Positions 1 through 11,064 of a DNA stretch of 64,000 bases are shown here, piece by piece. This DNA is from Polynucleobacter meluiroseus. GTDB taxonomy: Bacteria > Pseudomonadota > Gammaproteobacteria > Burkholderiales > Burkholderiaceae. The stretch is from NCBI GenBank assembly GCA_945881875.1, contig CAMCVH010000004.1, positions 1 through 64,000 of the forward strand, read 5' to 3'. The notes under the pieces were generated by a model. That model was not told the DNA's origin and ran no database searches. It saw nothing but the letters and a program-made list of their open reading frames with translations. Numbering within the stretch: position 1 is the first letter of the stretch; every line of letters begins with the position of its first letter. The translations under genes and the position numbers were made by a program.

Positions 1-26
1 GTTTTAAGTTTATTTACTTGAACAAA

Positions 27-485
27 TTAAAAAGGTTTTACAACAACCAAAATACTGATGATCAAAAAGATCACAACTGGTACTTCATTGAACCAACGGT
101 ACCAAACATGTGAACGTTGATTGTTACCTGCTTTGAATTTCTTATAAAGAGAACCGCAAGCATGGTGATAACCCAGCATGATAAAAACTAATAGCAATTT
201 GGCGTGCATCCAACCAGAACCAGGCCCTTTACCAACGCCATAGTATTGCCAAAGAATCAAACCAGTTGCTACTGCTGGAATCATCAAAATCGTCATAAAA
301 CGATATAAACGATGAGACATGCCCAATAGGCGCTCAAGCACTTGTGGATTGGTTTCTTGTGCCATATTGACGTAGATACGTGGCAAATAAAATAAGCCAG
401 CAAACCATGAAGCGACAAACAAAATATGAATTGCTTTTATATATAGGTAAGCACCGCCCAAAACCACGTTTACTGAATCATTCAT
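27..485 (-). CDS. hemJ: HemJ/CopD-family membrane protein, probable protoporphyrinogen IX oxidase
   Basis: A small polytopic inner-membrane protein of about 152 residues with four hydrophobic segments. The first segment carries a conserved His (KAIHILF) followed by the LPRIYV motif, and a later segment has HAKLLLV; this pattern is typical of the UPF0093/HemJ group, which oxidises protoporphyrinogen IX to protoporphyrin IX in haem synthesis. I place the start at the ATG at 485 because AAAGGGG (500-494) sits 8 nt upstream; a GTG at 494 overlaps that ribosome-binding site and is less likely. It lies downstream of proA on the same strand, separated by a perfect hairpin. The HemJ function is inferred from family resemblance; some relatives are annotated only as CopD-like. 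Confidence 0.75.
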   Translation of the reverse strand: MNDSVNVVLGGAYLYIKAIHILFVASWFAGLFYLPRIYVNMAQETNPQVLERLLGMSHRLYRFMTILMIPAVATGLILWQYYGVGKGPGSGWMHAKLLLVFIMLGYHHACGSLYKKFKAGNNQRSHVWYRWFNEVPVVIFLIISILVVVKPF

Positions 486-533
486 CTCAACCACCCCTTT
501 AGGTTTATATTTCTACTTAATTTCTAAGCAACT

Positions 534-560
534 CCTCATCATTCATCTTGAATGATGAGG
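534..560. other. Perfect 12-bp hairpin between proA and hemJ
   Basis: Arms 534-545 and 549-560 are exact reverse complements with a 3-nt loop. Neither strand has a T-run after the stem, so it is not a canonical intrinsic terminator. It could act in processing or stability of the proA-hemJ transcript, or be a weak terminator. Confidence 0.6.
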
Positions 561-579
561 TCTTAAACTGCCTTCACAA

Positions 580-1881
580 TTACGTTCTAATTTCGCCTTG
601 TCCAAACACGATATATTTCATTGAAGTTAAGCCTTCAAGACCCACAGGGCCTCTAGCATGTAACTTATCATTCGAAATACCAATTTCAGCGCCTAAGCCA
701 TACTCAAAGCCATCGGCAAAACGCGAGCTCGCGTTGATCATCACGCTAGCGCTGTCAACTTCTCTTAAAAAGCGCATACCAGCTGAATAATCCTCTGTGA
801 TGATGCAATCCGTATGGTGACTACCATATTGCTGAATGTGATCCATCGCTTCATCGATATTGCTGACTGTCTTAATCGACAAGATCGGGGCTAAATATTC
901 TGTAGACCAATCTTCCTCTGTTGCATCTACTAAATTTTTCACACCAGCTGATTCAAGTGCTTGTTTGGTTTTCTTGCAAACACGCAACTCCACACCCTTG
1001 TCTTGATAGATCTTGCACAAAGGTAATAAAGCATCTTTGATCATTGACTCATGAACTAATAAAGTTTCCATCGTGTTGCATGGCGCATAGCGCTGTGTCT
1101 TAGCGTTATCACAAACCTTGATCGCTTTGGCAGGGTCTGCTAACACATCAATATAGCTATGACAAATACCATCCAAGTGTTTAATCATCGGCACGCGGGC
1201 ATCAGCCATTAAACGCTCGATCAAACTCTTGCCACCGCGTGGCACGATCACATCGATGTATTCATTCATGGTGATCATGGCGCCCACAGCAGCACGATCA
1301 GTAGTTTCAACCACTTGAACTGCATCTGATGGCAAACCTGCCAAAGATAAACTTTCTTGTATTAATTTAGCTAAAGCTGTATTTGAATCAATCGCCTCGG
1401 AGCCACCGCGCAAAATGGTGGCGTTACCTGACTTTAGGCAAAGAGCTGCCGCATCAATGGTGACGTTAGGACGTGATTCGTAAATAATGCCAATCACACC
1501 CAATGGCACACGCATTTGCCCCACCTGAATACCTGATGGCATTTTTTTAATGTTGCTCATCTCACCAATTGGGTCAGACAGCTTTGCAATTTGCTCAAGA
1601 CCTTCAGCCATCGAGGCAATAGTTTTATCAGTGAGGGTTAAGCGATCAATGAAAGCAGCATCTTGACCATTCGTTTTTGCTCTGGCCACATCTTGCGCAT
1701 TAACTGACTTTAGGGCATCTGCATTTTTTCTAACTAATGCCGCCAAATGAATTAAAGCTTGATTTTTAGCGGCCGTGCTGGCGCGAGCCATCGCTCGCGA
1801 AGCTGTTCTTGCTTTTTGCCCAATGACTCTAATTTGGGCAACTACGTCAGTATTTGTGTTGTTTTGAGTGCTCATAGGCAT
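580..1881 (-). CDS. proA: Gamma-glutamyl phosphate reductase (glutamate-5-semialdehyde dehydrogenase)
   Basis: Reduces gamma-glutamyl phosphate to glutamate-5-semialdehyde with NADPH, the second step of proline synthesis in the cytoplasm. The 433-residue protein is full length and has an aldehyde-dehydrogenase fold with the motifs [12 protein letters not shown] (about residues 134-145) and [11 protein letters not shown] (about 157-167), and the likely catalytic Cys268 in the [12 protein letters not shown] context. An alternative start two codons in (1875) cannot be excluded. The partner kinase proB is 43 kb away in this window and is unusually short. Downstream is hemJ; upstream a 211-nt gap separates it from holA, so it probably has its own promoter. 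Confidence 0.97.
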   Translation of the reverse strand: MPMSTQNNTNTDVVAQIRVIGQKARTASRAMARASTAAKNQALIHLAALVRKNADALKSVNAQDVARAKTNGQDAAFIDRLTLTDKTIASMAEGLEQIAKLSDPIGEMSNIKKMPSGIQVGQMRVPLGVIGIIYESRPNVTIDAAALCLKSGNATILRGGSEAIDSNTALAKLIQESLSLAGLPSDAVQVVETTDRAAVGAMITMNEYIDVIVPRGGKSLIERLMADARVPMIKHLDGICHSYIDVLADPAKAIKVCDNAKTQRYAPCNTMETLLVHESMIKDALLPLCKIYQDKGVELRVCKKTKQALESAGVKNLVDATEEDWSTEYLAPILSIKTVSNIDEAMDHIQQYGSHHTDCIITEDYSAGMRFLREVDSASVMINASSRFADGFEYGLGAEIGISNDKLHARGPVGLEGLTSMKYIVFGQGEIRT

Positions 1882-2003
1882 TACTTTAACTGATCTAGAT
1901 GCTTTGGAATAATTCCTCTATGTTTTCAAGGAGATATAAAAAGCTCACGTTTCTGCTTCTACTTTAAGCTTACTCGAGGCCTTTTCAATTAAAAAAATAG
2001 ATT

Positions 2004-2041
2004 AATTGGGTGTAAATCAATTTTATGGGTGTAATTGGGTG
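2004..2041. repeat. Short direct repeats in the proA-holA gap
   Basis: AATTGGGTG occurs at 2004-2012 and 2033-2041, and GGGTGTAA at 2008-2015 and 2027-2034, giving an interleaved duplicated motif in the intergenic region upstream of proA. It may be a regulatory site or simply low-complexity sequence; no function is evident. Confidence 0.35.
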
Positions 2042-2092
2042 AGTTCCATAGAGCAAAGTCTGACATCTCAATAACTTTTAATACTTTTAGAA

Positions 2093-3175
2093 CTAAACAA
2101 ATAAACGCCCTAACATCCTTAACCCATCCCAAGGGTCACTAGGAAGTTTTTCTAGGATCGGACCCGATCCTTTATTTAGTTGCAAGCCTTTTGATTGCTT
2201 ATCAAGACCGCCTACAACTAACAAAGCTTTTTGTAATCGATCCGTACTAAGTCTTTGCATCGCTTGAGGGATTAAACGTTCTTTATTACCCCAGATACGA
2301 TTCATCTTCATCATCATCTGCAAGTTGTCACCGCGATCTAAACCTTGGCGCAGACGATTGAGCAGTCTAACTTCTTCTGTGACAGTCCAAAGGATTAACA
2401 CCAAAGGCTCACCCTCACCCTGCAAGCCATCCACCATGCGATTGAATCTCGCTAGATCACCAGCAAGCAATGATTCGGTTAATTGGAAAACATCATATCT
2501 AGCAACATTGAGAACAGCATCACGGATGTTTTCTTCTGTGAGAACTCCATCTGGATAAAGTAAACCAAGCTTTTGAATCTCTTGATGAGCAGCAATCAAG
2601 TTACCCTCAACCTGATTTGACATAAATTGCAGGGCACGCTGACCAAATTCACCAGCTTCAACCTGTTGATTTTGTTTTTTTAATCTAGCTGCAATCCAGC
2701 TTGGTAAAAGAGAGCGCTCAATTGGATCAATCTTTACCGCTACCGCAGCCTCATCTAAAGCCGAAAACCAGGCTGATTTCTGCGTCTGAAAATCAACTCT
2801 TGGTAGAAAAATACATGTCACTGTATCCACTGGATCTTTAGCGCTTATCTGTGTCTGTATTTGTGAACAGAATTGTTTAATCGCATCCGAACCATCACGA
2901 CCTGGTTTACCAGTGGGTATACGTAGCTCAACATAGCGTTTGTCTCCGAATAAAGACATGGTTTGGCCAGCGTTCATGAGTACAGACCAATCAAAGCCTT
3001 TTTCATGCATCATGATTTCTCGTTCGGTGTGACCATGTATTTGCACCATCGCCCTGAGTTGATCTTGCAACTCCATCACTAAAAGTGGCTCATCGCCAGT
3101 TAGAACGTAAAGTGGAGAGGGGCCATTCTTTTTGGCAACTGCTAAATGTGCTTCAAAAGCATCCGCCTTAAGCAT
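2093..3175 (-). CDS. holA: DNA polymerase III subunit delta
   Basis: Delta subunit of the clamp-loader complex, which opens the beta sliding clamp. The 360 residues match the family length, with the N-terminal AAA-like domain (LYVLTGDEPLLVMELQDQL near residues 22-40) lacking a Walker A motif as expected, and the typical C-terminal helical part with ARYDVFQLTESLLAGD and LWTVTEEVRLLNRLRQG. It starts 11 nt after the lptE stop, with GAGG 4 nt before the ATG, so it is probably cotranscribed with lptE, leuS and dapB. Confidence 0.96.
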   Translation of the reverse strand: MLKADAFEAHLAVAKKNGPSPLYVLTGDEPLLVMELQDQLRAMVQIHGHTEREIMMHEKGFDWSVLMNAGQTMSLFGDKRYVELRIPTGKPGRDGSDAIKQFCSQIQTQISAKDPVDTVTCIFLPRVDFQTQKSAWFSALDEAAVAVKIDPIERSLLPSWIAARLKKQNQQVEAGEFGQRALQFMSNQVEGNLIAAHQEIQKLGLLYPDGVLTEENIRDAVLNVARYDVFQLTESLLAGDLARFNRMVDGLQGEGEPLVLILWTVTEEVRLLNRLRQGLDRGDNLQMMMKMNRIWGNKERLIPQAMQRLSTDRLQKALLVVGGLDKQSKGLQLNKGSGPILEKLPSDPWDGLRMLGRLFV

Positions 3176-3186
3176 AGAGCCTCTTT

Positions 3187-3813
3187 TTACTTCTTAGAGT
3201 CAGGTGCTGACGACTTTGCAGATGGATTTGATGGAATCGTTGAAGAGTTCTTCTTCAATAAATCCGCTTCAGTTGGAAGTTTCTTGATCGATGCCAAGCG
3301 ACGCATTAATTGAGAAACAATATCAATACGCATCGTTTTAATATATTCAGCTACCTGCTGATCAAACGCCTGGATATTTGACTGGTTAAAGTCAAGATCA
3401 CGCGTCAAGAAAATATCTGATTCAGGCATGACCTCTAAGCCACTGAAAGGATCGAATGCTCTGAATACCACTCTTGAAATAATTCGATAAGCCGTAATCT
3501 GGCCAGCTGTGTTGTATGACAGAACTTGGCGAGCATTTTGCTCACTGATGATTTCAAGTACTAACTCAGCATCTTTAACGGTTTTAGCTAACTCAATATC
3601 GTTAACGCGCAGGAGCATCTCAATATCATCTTTGAGCTCTGGGGTAATCGTTCCAGTTAATAACAAAGATTTATAGGGCAAATTCACTTTACCGCGCAAG
3701 CGCCAACCGCAGGCGCCTAAAGTTGTAGTAAGTGATGCCAAAGCTAGATAAGATAAACCACCACCGAGCCATAAGCGACGGCTTGCAGAATGATTGCTGG
3801 TGGTTTTTTTCAT
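3187..3813 (-). CDS. lptE: LPS-assembly lipoprotein LptE
   Basis: Outer-membrane lipoprotein that plugs the LptD barrel and helps insert lipopolysaccharide into the outer leaflet. The N-terminus has a signal peptide ending in a lipobox LGAC with the lipidated Cys35, directly followed by GWRLRG, which is typical of LptE/RlpB (usually GF/W-x-LRG). The C-terminus is a polar Ser/Lys-rich tail. The gene sits in the conserved order leuS-lptE-holA, 32 nt after leuS. At 208 residues it is somewhat long because of the tail. Confidence 0.93.
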   Translation of the reverse strand: MKKTTSNHSASRRLWLGGGLSYLALASLTTTLGACGWRLRGKVNLPYKSLLLTGTITPELKDDIEMLLRVNDIELAKTVKDAELVLEIISEQNARQVLSYNTAGQITAYRIISRVVFRAFDPFSGLEVMPESDIFLTRDLDFNQSNIQAFDQQVAEYIKTMRIDIVSQLMRRLASIKKLPTEADLLKKNSSTIPSNPSAKSSAPDSKK

Positions 3814-3845
3814 ATTGGGTACATTCTACCTATTAATGACTGGGA

Positions 3846-6506
<2,661 letters not shown>

Positions 6507-6534
6507 TTACATTTTTATTTTTTATTTTAGTTTT

Positions 6535-7353
6535 TTAGATCTTTAGGTTCTTGAGCCCTAAAACATCTTGCATATCAAATAGACCTGCTTTTTGATTTGC
6601 TAGAAAGCGTCCCGCTCTGACGGCGCCCTGAGCATAGGAAATGCGTGAAGCAGATTTATGAGTGACCTCAATACGCTCACCATCACCACAGAACATGACT
6701 GTGTGATCGCCCACGATATCGCCGCCTCGAATAGTCGCAAAACCAATCGTGCCATCTTCTCGCTCACCGGTATGACCCTCACGAGCATACACAGCACAAT
6801 CTTTTAGTTCTTTACCTAGAGCTTTAGCAATGACCTCACCCATCCCAATAGCTGTACCTGATGGCGCATCCACTTTATGCTTGTGATGCGCTTCAACGAT
6901 TTCAATATCGTAGCCTTGGTTCAAAATCTTTGCGGCCACTTCTAATAATTTAAATGTGGCATTAACACCTACGCTCATATTTGGCGCAAATACGATTGCC
7001 ACTTTTTCGCTAGCTTTCTTCAAGATAGCTTTTTGCTCATCTGTAAAACCAGTTGTACCGATGATCATTTTGGCGCCCATTTCTTGAGCAATAGCCAAGT
7101 GTGTCAAGGTACCTTCAGGTCTTGTGAAATCAATTAAGAAATCAGCATCCTTTAAACCTTCTTTGATATCAGCAGTAATTTTGATGCCTGTATCTTTACC
7201 TAAAAAATTAGCTGGGTCTTGACCAATTGCAGAACTACCGGCCATATCTAAAGCCCCCACTAATTTGGCATCAGGGGTATTTAAAATAGTTTCAATCAAC
7301 ATGCGGCCCATACGGCCTGATGCTCCTGCAACAGCAAATTTCAAAGTAGACAT
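6535..7353 (-). CDS. dapB: 4-hydroxy-tetrahydrodipicolinate reductase
   Basis: NAD(P)H-dependent reduction of hydroxy-tetrahydrodipicolinate in the lysine/diaminopimelate pathway. The 272 residues begin with the Rossmann motif [12 protein letters not shown], and the substrate-binding signature [15 protein letters not shown] is intact, including the His-His and Lys residues used in catalysis. It is 35 nt downstream of bamE and 37 nt upstream of leuS. Diaminopimelate made here is what murC/mpl-type enzymes use for the wall. Confidence 0.98.
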   Translation of the reverse strand: MSTLKFAVAGASGRMGRMLIETILNTPDAKLVGALDMAGSSAIGQDPANFLGKDTGIKITADIKEGLKDADFLIDFTRPEGTLTHLAIAQEMGAKMIIGTTGFTDEQKAILKKASEKVAIVFAPNMSVGVNATFKLLEVAAKILNQGYDIEIVEAHHKHKVDAPSGTAIGMGEVIAKALGKELKDCAVYAREGHTGEREDGTIGFATIRGGDIVGDHTVMFCGDGERIEVTHKSASRISYAQGAVRAGRFLANQKAGLFDMQDVLGLKNLKI

Positions 7354-7388
7354 TATTTCTATCTCTATATTTTTAGTTATTTCTATTA

Positions 7389-7961
7389 TTAATTTCTGGT
7401 ATCGCCACGCGGAATACCAACACCCTGAGTTGGGTTAGGTATTGTTTGCACAGTCGGCGCCCTATGATCACTTTCTAAATCTTTGGTCACTGCTTTACGC
7501 TGTGGTCGGCGCTCACCTTTGATACCGTCAATCTCAGCAATGAGTTCATACTCAGTAGGCAGTGCATCTGCTTTGATTTGTTTAAGGAAATCTTTTTCAA
7601 AATACAAGGTCACCTGGCGCTGATCAACTAATTGAGTATCGCCACGCTTGAATGCAAAAACGTAATCCCATCGATTGGGATGCATCGCGCTATTCAATAA
7701 GGGTGTACCTAAGATAACTTTGATTTCTTCGCGGTCCATACCCACTTTGACGCGTTCAAGTTGCTCATTGGAAATAAAGTTTCCTTGAACCATATCCGGG
7801 CGATAAGGTTTAAAAACCTGACCGATTTTGCTTTTACTTCCCTCAGAAATGGTCGTCAGACCACTACAAGCAGTCAAGCTAGTGCCCAAGAGCGCTAATA
7901 CACTCCAAACTAAGCCCTTGAATACTGGGGTATTTCTTACGTTTTTTAAGCAGATTTGCAT
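7389..7961 (-). CDS. bamE: Outer membrane assembly lipoprotein BamE (SmpA/OmlA)
   Basis: Small lipoprotein subunit of the BAM complex that folds beta-barrel proteins into the outer membrane. From the ATG at 7961 it has a signal peptide ending in LTAC with Cys32 as the lipidated residue, then the SmpA/OmlA core ([34 protein letters not shown]...[12 protein letters not shown]). An upstream in-frame ATG (8045) would run into the divergent fur gene and add a non-signal-like extension, so I reject it. It is divergent from fur, an arrangement conserved in many proteobacteria, and heads the dapB-leuS-lptE-holA run. The tail after residue 140 is polar and variable. Confidence 0.93.
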   Translation of the reverse strand: MQICLKNVRNTPVFKGLVWSVLALLGTSLTACSGLTTISEGSKSKIGQVFKPYRPDMVQGNFISNEQLERVKVGMDREEIKVILGTPLLNSAMHPNRWDYVFAFKRGDTQLVDQRQVTLYFEKDFLKQIKADALPTEYELIAEIDGIKGERRPQRKAVTKDLESDHRAPTVQTIPNPTQGVGIPRGDTRN

Positions 7962-7998
7962 GGTAAGCCGTATCATGAGAAAAATTGATTTTACCGCT

Positions 7999-8454
7999 AT
8001 GACAAACACAATATCTCCAAATAATTTAAGAGACATGGGTCTCAAGGTTACTGCACCCCGGATGAAGATTCTGGAGTTCTTTCATCAGAACCGCCATAAG
8101 CACTTCAGCGCCGAAGATATCTATCTTGCCATGGTTGCAGAGGGCATGGATGTCGGACTAGCGACAGTCTACCGTGTTCTGACCCAATTTGAGCAAGCTG
8201 GCCTTCTTTTACGTAACCACTTTGAATCAGGCAAAGCAGAGGGTAAGGCGATTTTTGAGCTCAATGAGGGTGATCACCACGATCACCTCGTTTGCGTCGA
8301 TTGTGGTCACGTTGAAGAGTTTGTAGACCCCGCCATTGAGAAAAGGCAGCAAGATATCGCTAAAAACCTTGGTTTTGAGATCGTCGATCATGCTTTAGCC
8401 ATTTACGGTAGCTGTAACAAGAAAATCTGTCCGAACAAGAAAAAAGCTAAATAA
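7999..8454 (+). CDS. fur: Ferric uptake regulator Fur
   Basis: Iron-responsive repressor. From the ATG at 7999 the protein has 151 residues: a winged-helix domain (LRDMGLKVTAPRMKILEFF; ATVYRVLTQFEQAGLL) and a metal-binding dimerisation domain with HDHLVCVDCGHVEEF and a second Cys pair near the C-terminus (GSCNKKICPNKKK). His-rich HHDH supplies regulatory-site ligands. An in-frame extension upstream runs antisense through bamE and is not plausible. The start has no strong ribosome-binding site. The divergent promoters for fur and bamE must lie in the 37-nt gap or within the coding ends. Confidence 0.96.
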   Translation: MTNTISPNNLRDMGLKVTAPRMKILEFFHQNRHKHFSAEDIYLAMVAEGMDVGLATVYRVLTQFEQAGLLLRNHFESGKAEGKAIFELNEGDHHDHLVCVDCGHVEEFVDPAIEKRQQDIAKNLGFEIVDHALAIYGSCNKKICPNKKKAK

Positions 8455-8497
8455 CGCTCCCGACAACCCTAAGTTGATTTATTACCAGGGATTTGAC

Positions 8498-8536
8498 TTT
8501 AATAGCTTGACTTCATATTAAACAATACTTTAATAT
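8498..8536 (+). promoter_or_regulatory. Promoter of the Fic gene with overlapping inverted repeat
   Basis: TTGACT at 8507-8512 and TAATAT at 8531-8536 are separated by 18 bp and form a good sigma-70 promoter about 28 nt before the fic start codon. The -35 box lies between the arms of an inverted repeat, TTTAATA at 8498-8504 and TATTAAA at 8516-8522; a third TTTAATA overlaps the -10 (8529-8535). The symmetry suggests an operator, possibly for autoregulation by the winged-helix tail of the Fic protein (inference). Confidence 0.65.
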
Positions 8537-8564
8537 AGAATCTTTCATTAAAGAATTCTTAAAT

Positions 8565-9713
8565 ATGAAGCGAATTAGCGGGCGCTATGTAACAACAACT
8601 ACTGTTGGGGAATCCTTAAAGGCGTTTATCCCTGAAGGGCTTCCGCCCAGAGAACCACAACTAACAGCTAACAGTTACGAGAAACAGAACCTATTGGCAG
8701 AATTAGCGCTTGCTCAACTCTCAGGTGTGAGTAAGCTCGTTCCCTCAATCAATTGGTTACTTTATGGTGCCATCAGAAAAGAGGCTCTTTTAACCTCCCA
8801 AATTGAAGGGACGCAGGCCACCCTAACCGATCTATTTGATGATGAAGCTGGCATTAAAGTTATCAATACGGATGATGTAGAGGAAGTTACAAACTACATA
8901 AAAGCGTTTCAGTATGTTCAAGAAAATTTAAAAAAAGAGGATGGTCTTCCAATAAGTATTCGACTCCTGTGCAACGCTCACCAACTTCTTATGAATGGCG
9001 TAAGGGGTAATGGTAAACAGCCTGGCGAGTTAAGAAAATCTCAAAACTGGATTGGCAGTAAAAAACCTAGCAGAGCTATTTTTGTCCCACCGCCGCCAGA
9101 AAAAGTAGCTAAGCTACTAAGTGACTTAGAGAAGTTTATTCATGAGGACAGTGATGACTTTCCGCCTCTGGTAAAGATTGCTCTAGTTCATGCACAGTTC
9201 GAAACAATACATCCCTTTTTGGACGGTAATGGTCGCCTTGGGCGTCTATTAATTGCCGCTCTGGTTGAATACTATGATTTACTACCAGAACCGTTGATGT
9301 ATCTCAGCGCCCACCTCAAGCAAAATCAATCTGAGTATTACAGACTTTTAAATGGGGTACGAACTGAAGGAGATTGGGAATCTTGGATTCAATTTTTCCT
9401 TGAAGGGGTTATTGACTCAGCGATAACAGCTAGAAAAAATATTGTTGAAATATCAACACGAATCTATGCAGATAAAAATATCGTTATGTCATCATCGGAA
9501 GCGAGCCTAAACAGCTTAAAACTATTTGACCTTTTACCAACTATGCCAAGGTTTACAATTGAAAAAGTTAAGACAGTATTAGGGGTTACTTATCCCACAG
9601 CCAATGCTGCCGTTAAAAATTTAATAGATCTTGGGTTGATTATTGAAATAACAGGGCAGACCAGAAATCGTAGCTTTAGCTATCAAACCTATATTGATTT
9701 AATTTCAGATTAA
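8565..9713 (+). CDS. Fic-family protein, probable AMP-transferase (class II, self-inhibited)
   Basis: The 382-residue protein has an N-terminal Fic_N domain containing the inhibitory motif TSQIEG (77-82, with Glu81 expected to block ATP binding), the Fic core with the intact catalytic motif HPFLDGNGRLGR (216-227, His216), and a C-terminal winged helix (about 320-380: TIEKVKTVLGVTYPTANAAVKNLIDLGLI). Fic proteins of this type usually transfer AMP to a hydroxyl of a target protein. The target is unknown. Because inhibition is built in, no separate antitoxin is needed. It has its own promoter and is inserted between fur and gap, next to an orphan CcdA-like gene on the opposite strand, so this looks like a small accessory insertion. 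Confidence 0.93.
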   Translation: MKRISGRYVTTTTVGESLKAFIPEGLPPREPQLTANSYEKQNLLAELALAQLSGVSKLVPSINWLLYGAIRKEALLTSQIEGTQATLTDLFDDEAGIKVINTDDVEEVTNYIKAFQYVQENLKKEDGLPISIRLLCNAHQLLMNGVRGNGKQPGELRKSQNWIGSKKPSRAIFVPPPPEKVAKLLSDLEKFIHEDSDDFPPLVKIALVHAQFETIHPFLDGNGRLGRLLIAALVEYYDLLPEPLMYLSAHLKQNQSEYYRLLNGVRTEGDWESWIQFFLEGVIDSAITARKNIVEISTRIYADKNIVMSSSEASLNSLKLFDLLPTMPRFTIEKVKTVLGVTYPTANAAVKNLIDLGLIIEITGQTRNRSFSYQTYIDLISD

Positions 9714-9762
9714 GTTAATTAACCTCATAAATTTATGAATCAGCCTGCATCCTATTTTAGGA

Positions 9763-9963
9763 TTAGAAACTTCTCCACTGATCTAGTGCTGAACCTTCTT
9801 CCTCTATAATTTTATTAGAGCGTTTGATATAGTCCGCATGCTCCTCTTTCCATCTTCCTGACTTTTCGCTACTAACACGATCTCTTAAAAAATCATCACA
9901 AGCTTTAGAAATATTTATTCCTAAAGATTTTACATCCTGCAATACGTCTGCACTTAAGGTCAC
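9763..9963 (-). CDS. Orphan CcdA-like antitoxin, possibly decayed at its start
   Basis: About 66 residues resembling plasmid/chromosomal CcdA antitoxins: a ribbon-helix-helix N-terminal part (LSADVLQDVKSLGINISKACDDFL), a middle SEKSGRWKEEHADYI and the toxin-binding tail ending in ALDQWRSF. The listed start is a GTG at 9963, but the similarity appears to begin earlier: in frame upstream are ATT-AAT-AAA-GCC-GCC-AAC, giving NKAAN before the listed start, and then a TAA. ATT at 9979-9981 is one base from ATG. There is no ribosome-binding site for either start. No ccdB-like toxin follows: only 49 nt remain before the convergent fic stop. It could be an untranslated remnant or use a rare start. Confidence 0.65.
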   Translation of the reverse strand: MTLSADVLQDVKSLGINISKACDDFLRDRVSSEKSGRWKEEHADYIKRSNKIIEEEGSALDQWRSF

Positions 9964-10006
9964 GTTGGCGGCTTTATTAATTGTTTATAAATAATTAGTG
10001 AATAAC

Positions 10007-11023
10007 TTATTTAGCGTCCATCAATGCTTTAGTGGCATTCAACATTTGGCAGCTATAGCCCCACTCGTTGTCATACCAAGAAAGAATCTTCACCAACTTA
10101 CCGTCTTTTGATACACGCGTTTGCGTGCTATCAAAGATACTTGGACGTGGGTCATGATTAAAATCTATCGATACCAAAGGCAATGTGTTGTAACCCAAGA
10201 TACCTTTCAGTGGGCCGCTTTCACTAGCCTTCTTAATCACTTCATTAACTTCCTCCACTGTAGTAGCTTTAGTTGGGGTGAAAGTTAAATCAACGACAGA
10301 TACGTTAATGGACGGCACGCGCATTGCAAAGCCGTCAAACTTACCTTGTAATTCTGGCAAAACCAAACCAACAGCAGCAGCTGCACCAGTCTTGGTTGGA
10401 ATCATACTCATAGTTGCTGAACGTGCACGGCGCATATCACTGTGATAAACGTCTGTTAAAACTTGATCATTCGTATAGGCATGAATGGTTGTCATTAAAC
10501 CTGATTCGATACCGATTGAATCTAATAGCGGTTTCACAACAGGAGCTAAACAGTTGGTTGTGCAACTTGCGTTAGAGATAACTTGATCAGTTGATTTAAG
10601 AACCTGATGGTTCACGCCATATACAACCGTAGCATCCACATCTTTTCCGCCTGGTGCAGAAATAATGACTTTCTTGGCACCTTGCTGAATATGCACCATT
10701 GCTTTTTCTTTTGAAGTAAAAGCGCCTGAACATTCCAAAACAACATCAACACCATAATCACCCCAATTAGTCTCTAAGGGGTTACGGGTTGAGAACATCT
10801 TTACGCGATCACCATTGATGATCAAATGATCGCCATCAACTGTTACCGTGCCAGGGAAGCGGCCATGAGCAGAATCATATTGCGTTAGGTGTGCATTGAT
10901 ATCAATACCGCCTAAACCATTGATCGCAACTACCTTGATGTCATCACGCTTTTCTTCGTAGATAGCACGAACCACCATGCGACCAATACGACCATATCCG
11001 TTAATAGCAACCTTAATCGTCAT
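10007..11023 (-). CDS. gap: Glyceraldehyde-3-phosphate dehydrogenase, type I
   Basis: Oxidises glyceraldehyde-3-phosphate to 1,3-bisphosphoglycerate. From the ATG at 11023, which has AAGGAG 6 nt upstream, the protein is 338 residues. It has the Rossmann motif INGYGRIGR, catalytic Cys154 in [11 protein letters not shown] and the catalytic His in [14 protein letters not shown] two codons upstream is an unlikely start. Unusually, the position that normally holds the Asp contacting the adenosine ribose of NAD (INDLG in relatives) is Gly36 here (INGLGG), which may loosen NAD specificity. It follows tkt at 41 nt on the same strand. Confidence 0.97.
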   Translation of the reverse strand: MTIKVAINGYGRIGRMVVRAIYEEKRDDIKVVAINGLGGIDINAHLTQYDSAHGRFPGTVTVDGDHLIINGDRVKMFSTRNPLETNWGDYGVDVVLECSGAFTSKEKAMVHIQQGAKKVIISAPGGKDVDATVVYGVNHQVLKSTDQVISNASCTTNCLAPVVKPLLDSIGIESGLMTTIHAYTNDQVLTDVYHSDMRRARSATMSMIPTKTGAAAAVGLVLPELQGKFDGFAMRVPSINVSVVDLTFTPTKATTVEEVNEVIKKASESGPLKGILGYNTLPLVSIDFNHDPRPSIFDSTQTRVSKDGKLVKILSWYDNEWGYSCQMLNATKALMDAK

Positions 11024-11064
11024 CCCCAACTCCTTCTAATTTAATTCTGTTCCTGTATTTATTC

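Noticed and set aside
580-790. Plus-strand open frame antisense to the end of proA
   Set aside because: It lies wholly within the well-supported proA gene apart from its first codons and has no ribosome-binding site or recognisable domain.
7828-7998. N-terminal extension of Fur from an upstream ATG
   Set aside because: It is antisense to bamE and adds residues absent from Fur; the ATG at 7999 starts the conserved domain.
8565-9963. Fic plus CcdA as one toxin-antitoxin operon
   Set aside because: The genes are convergent, CcdA is of the CcdB-neutralising type, and this Fic carries its own inhibitory motif (TSQIEG), so it needs no separate antitoxin.
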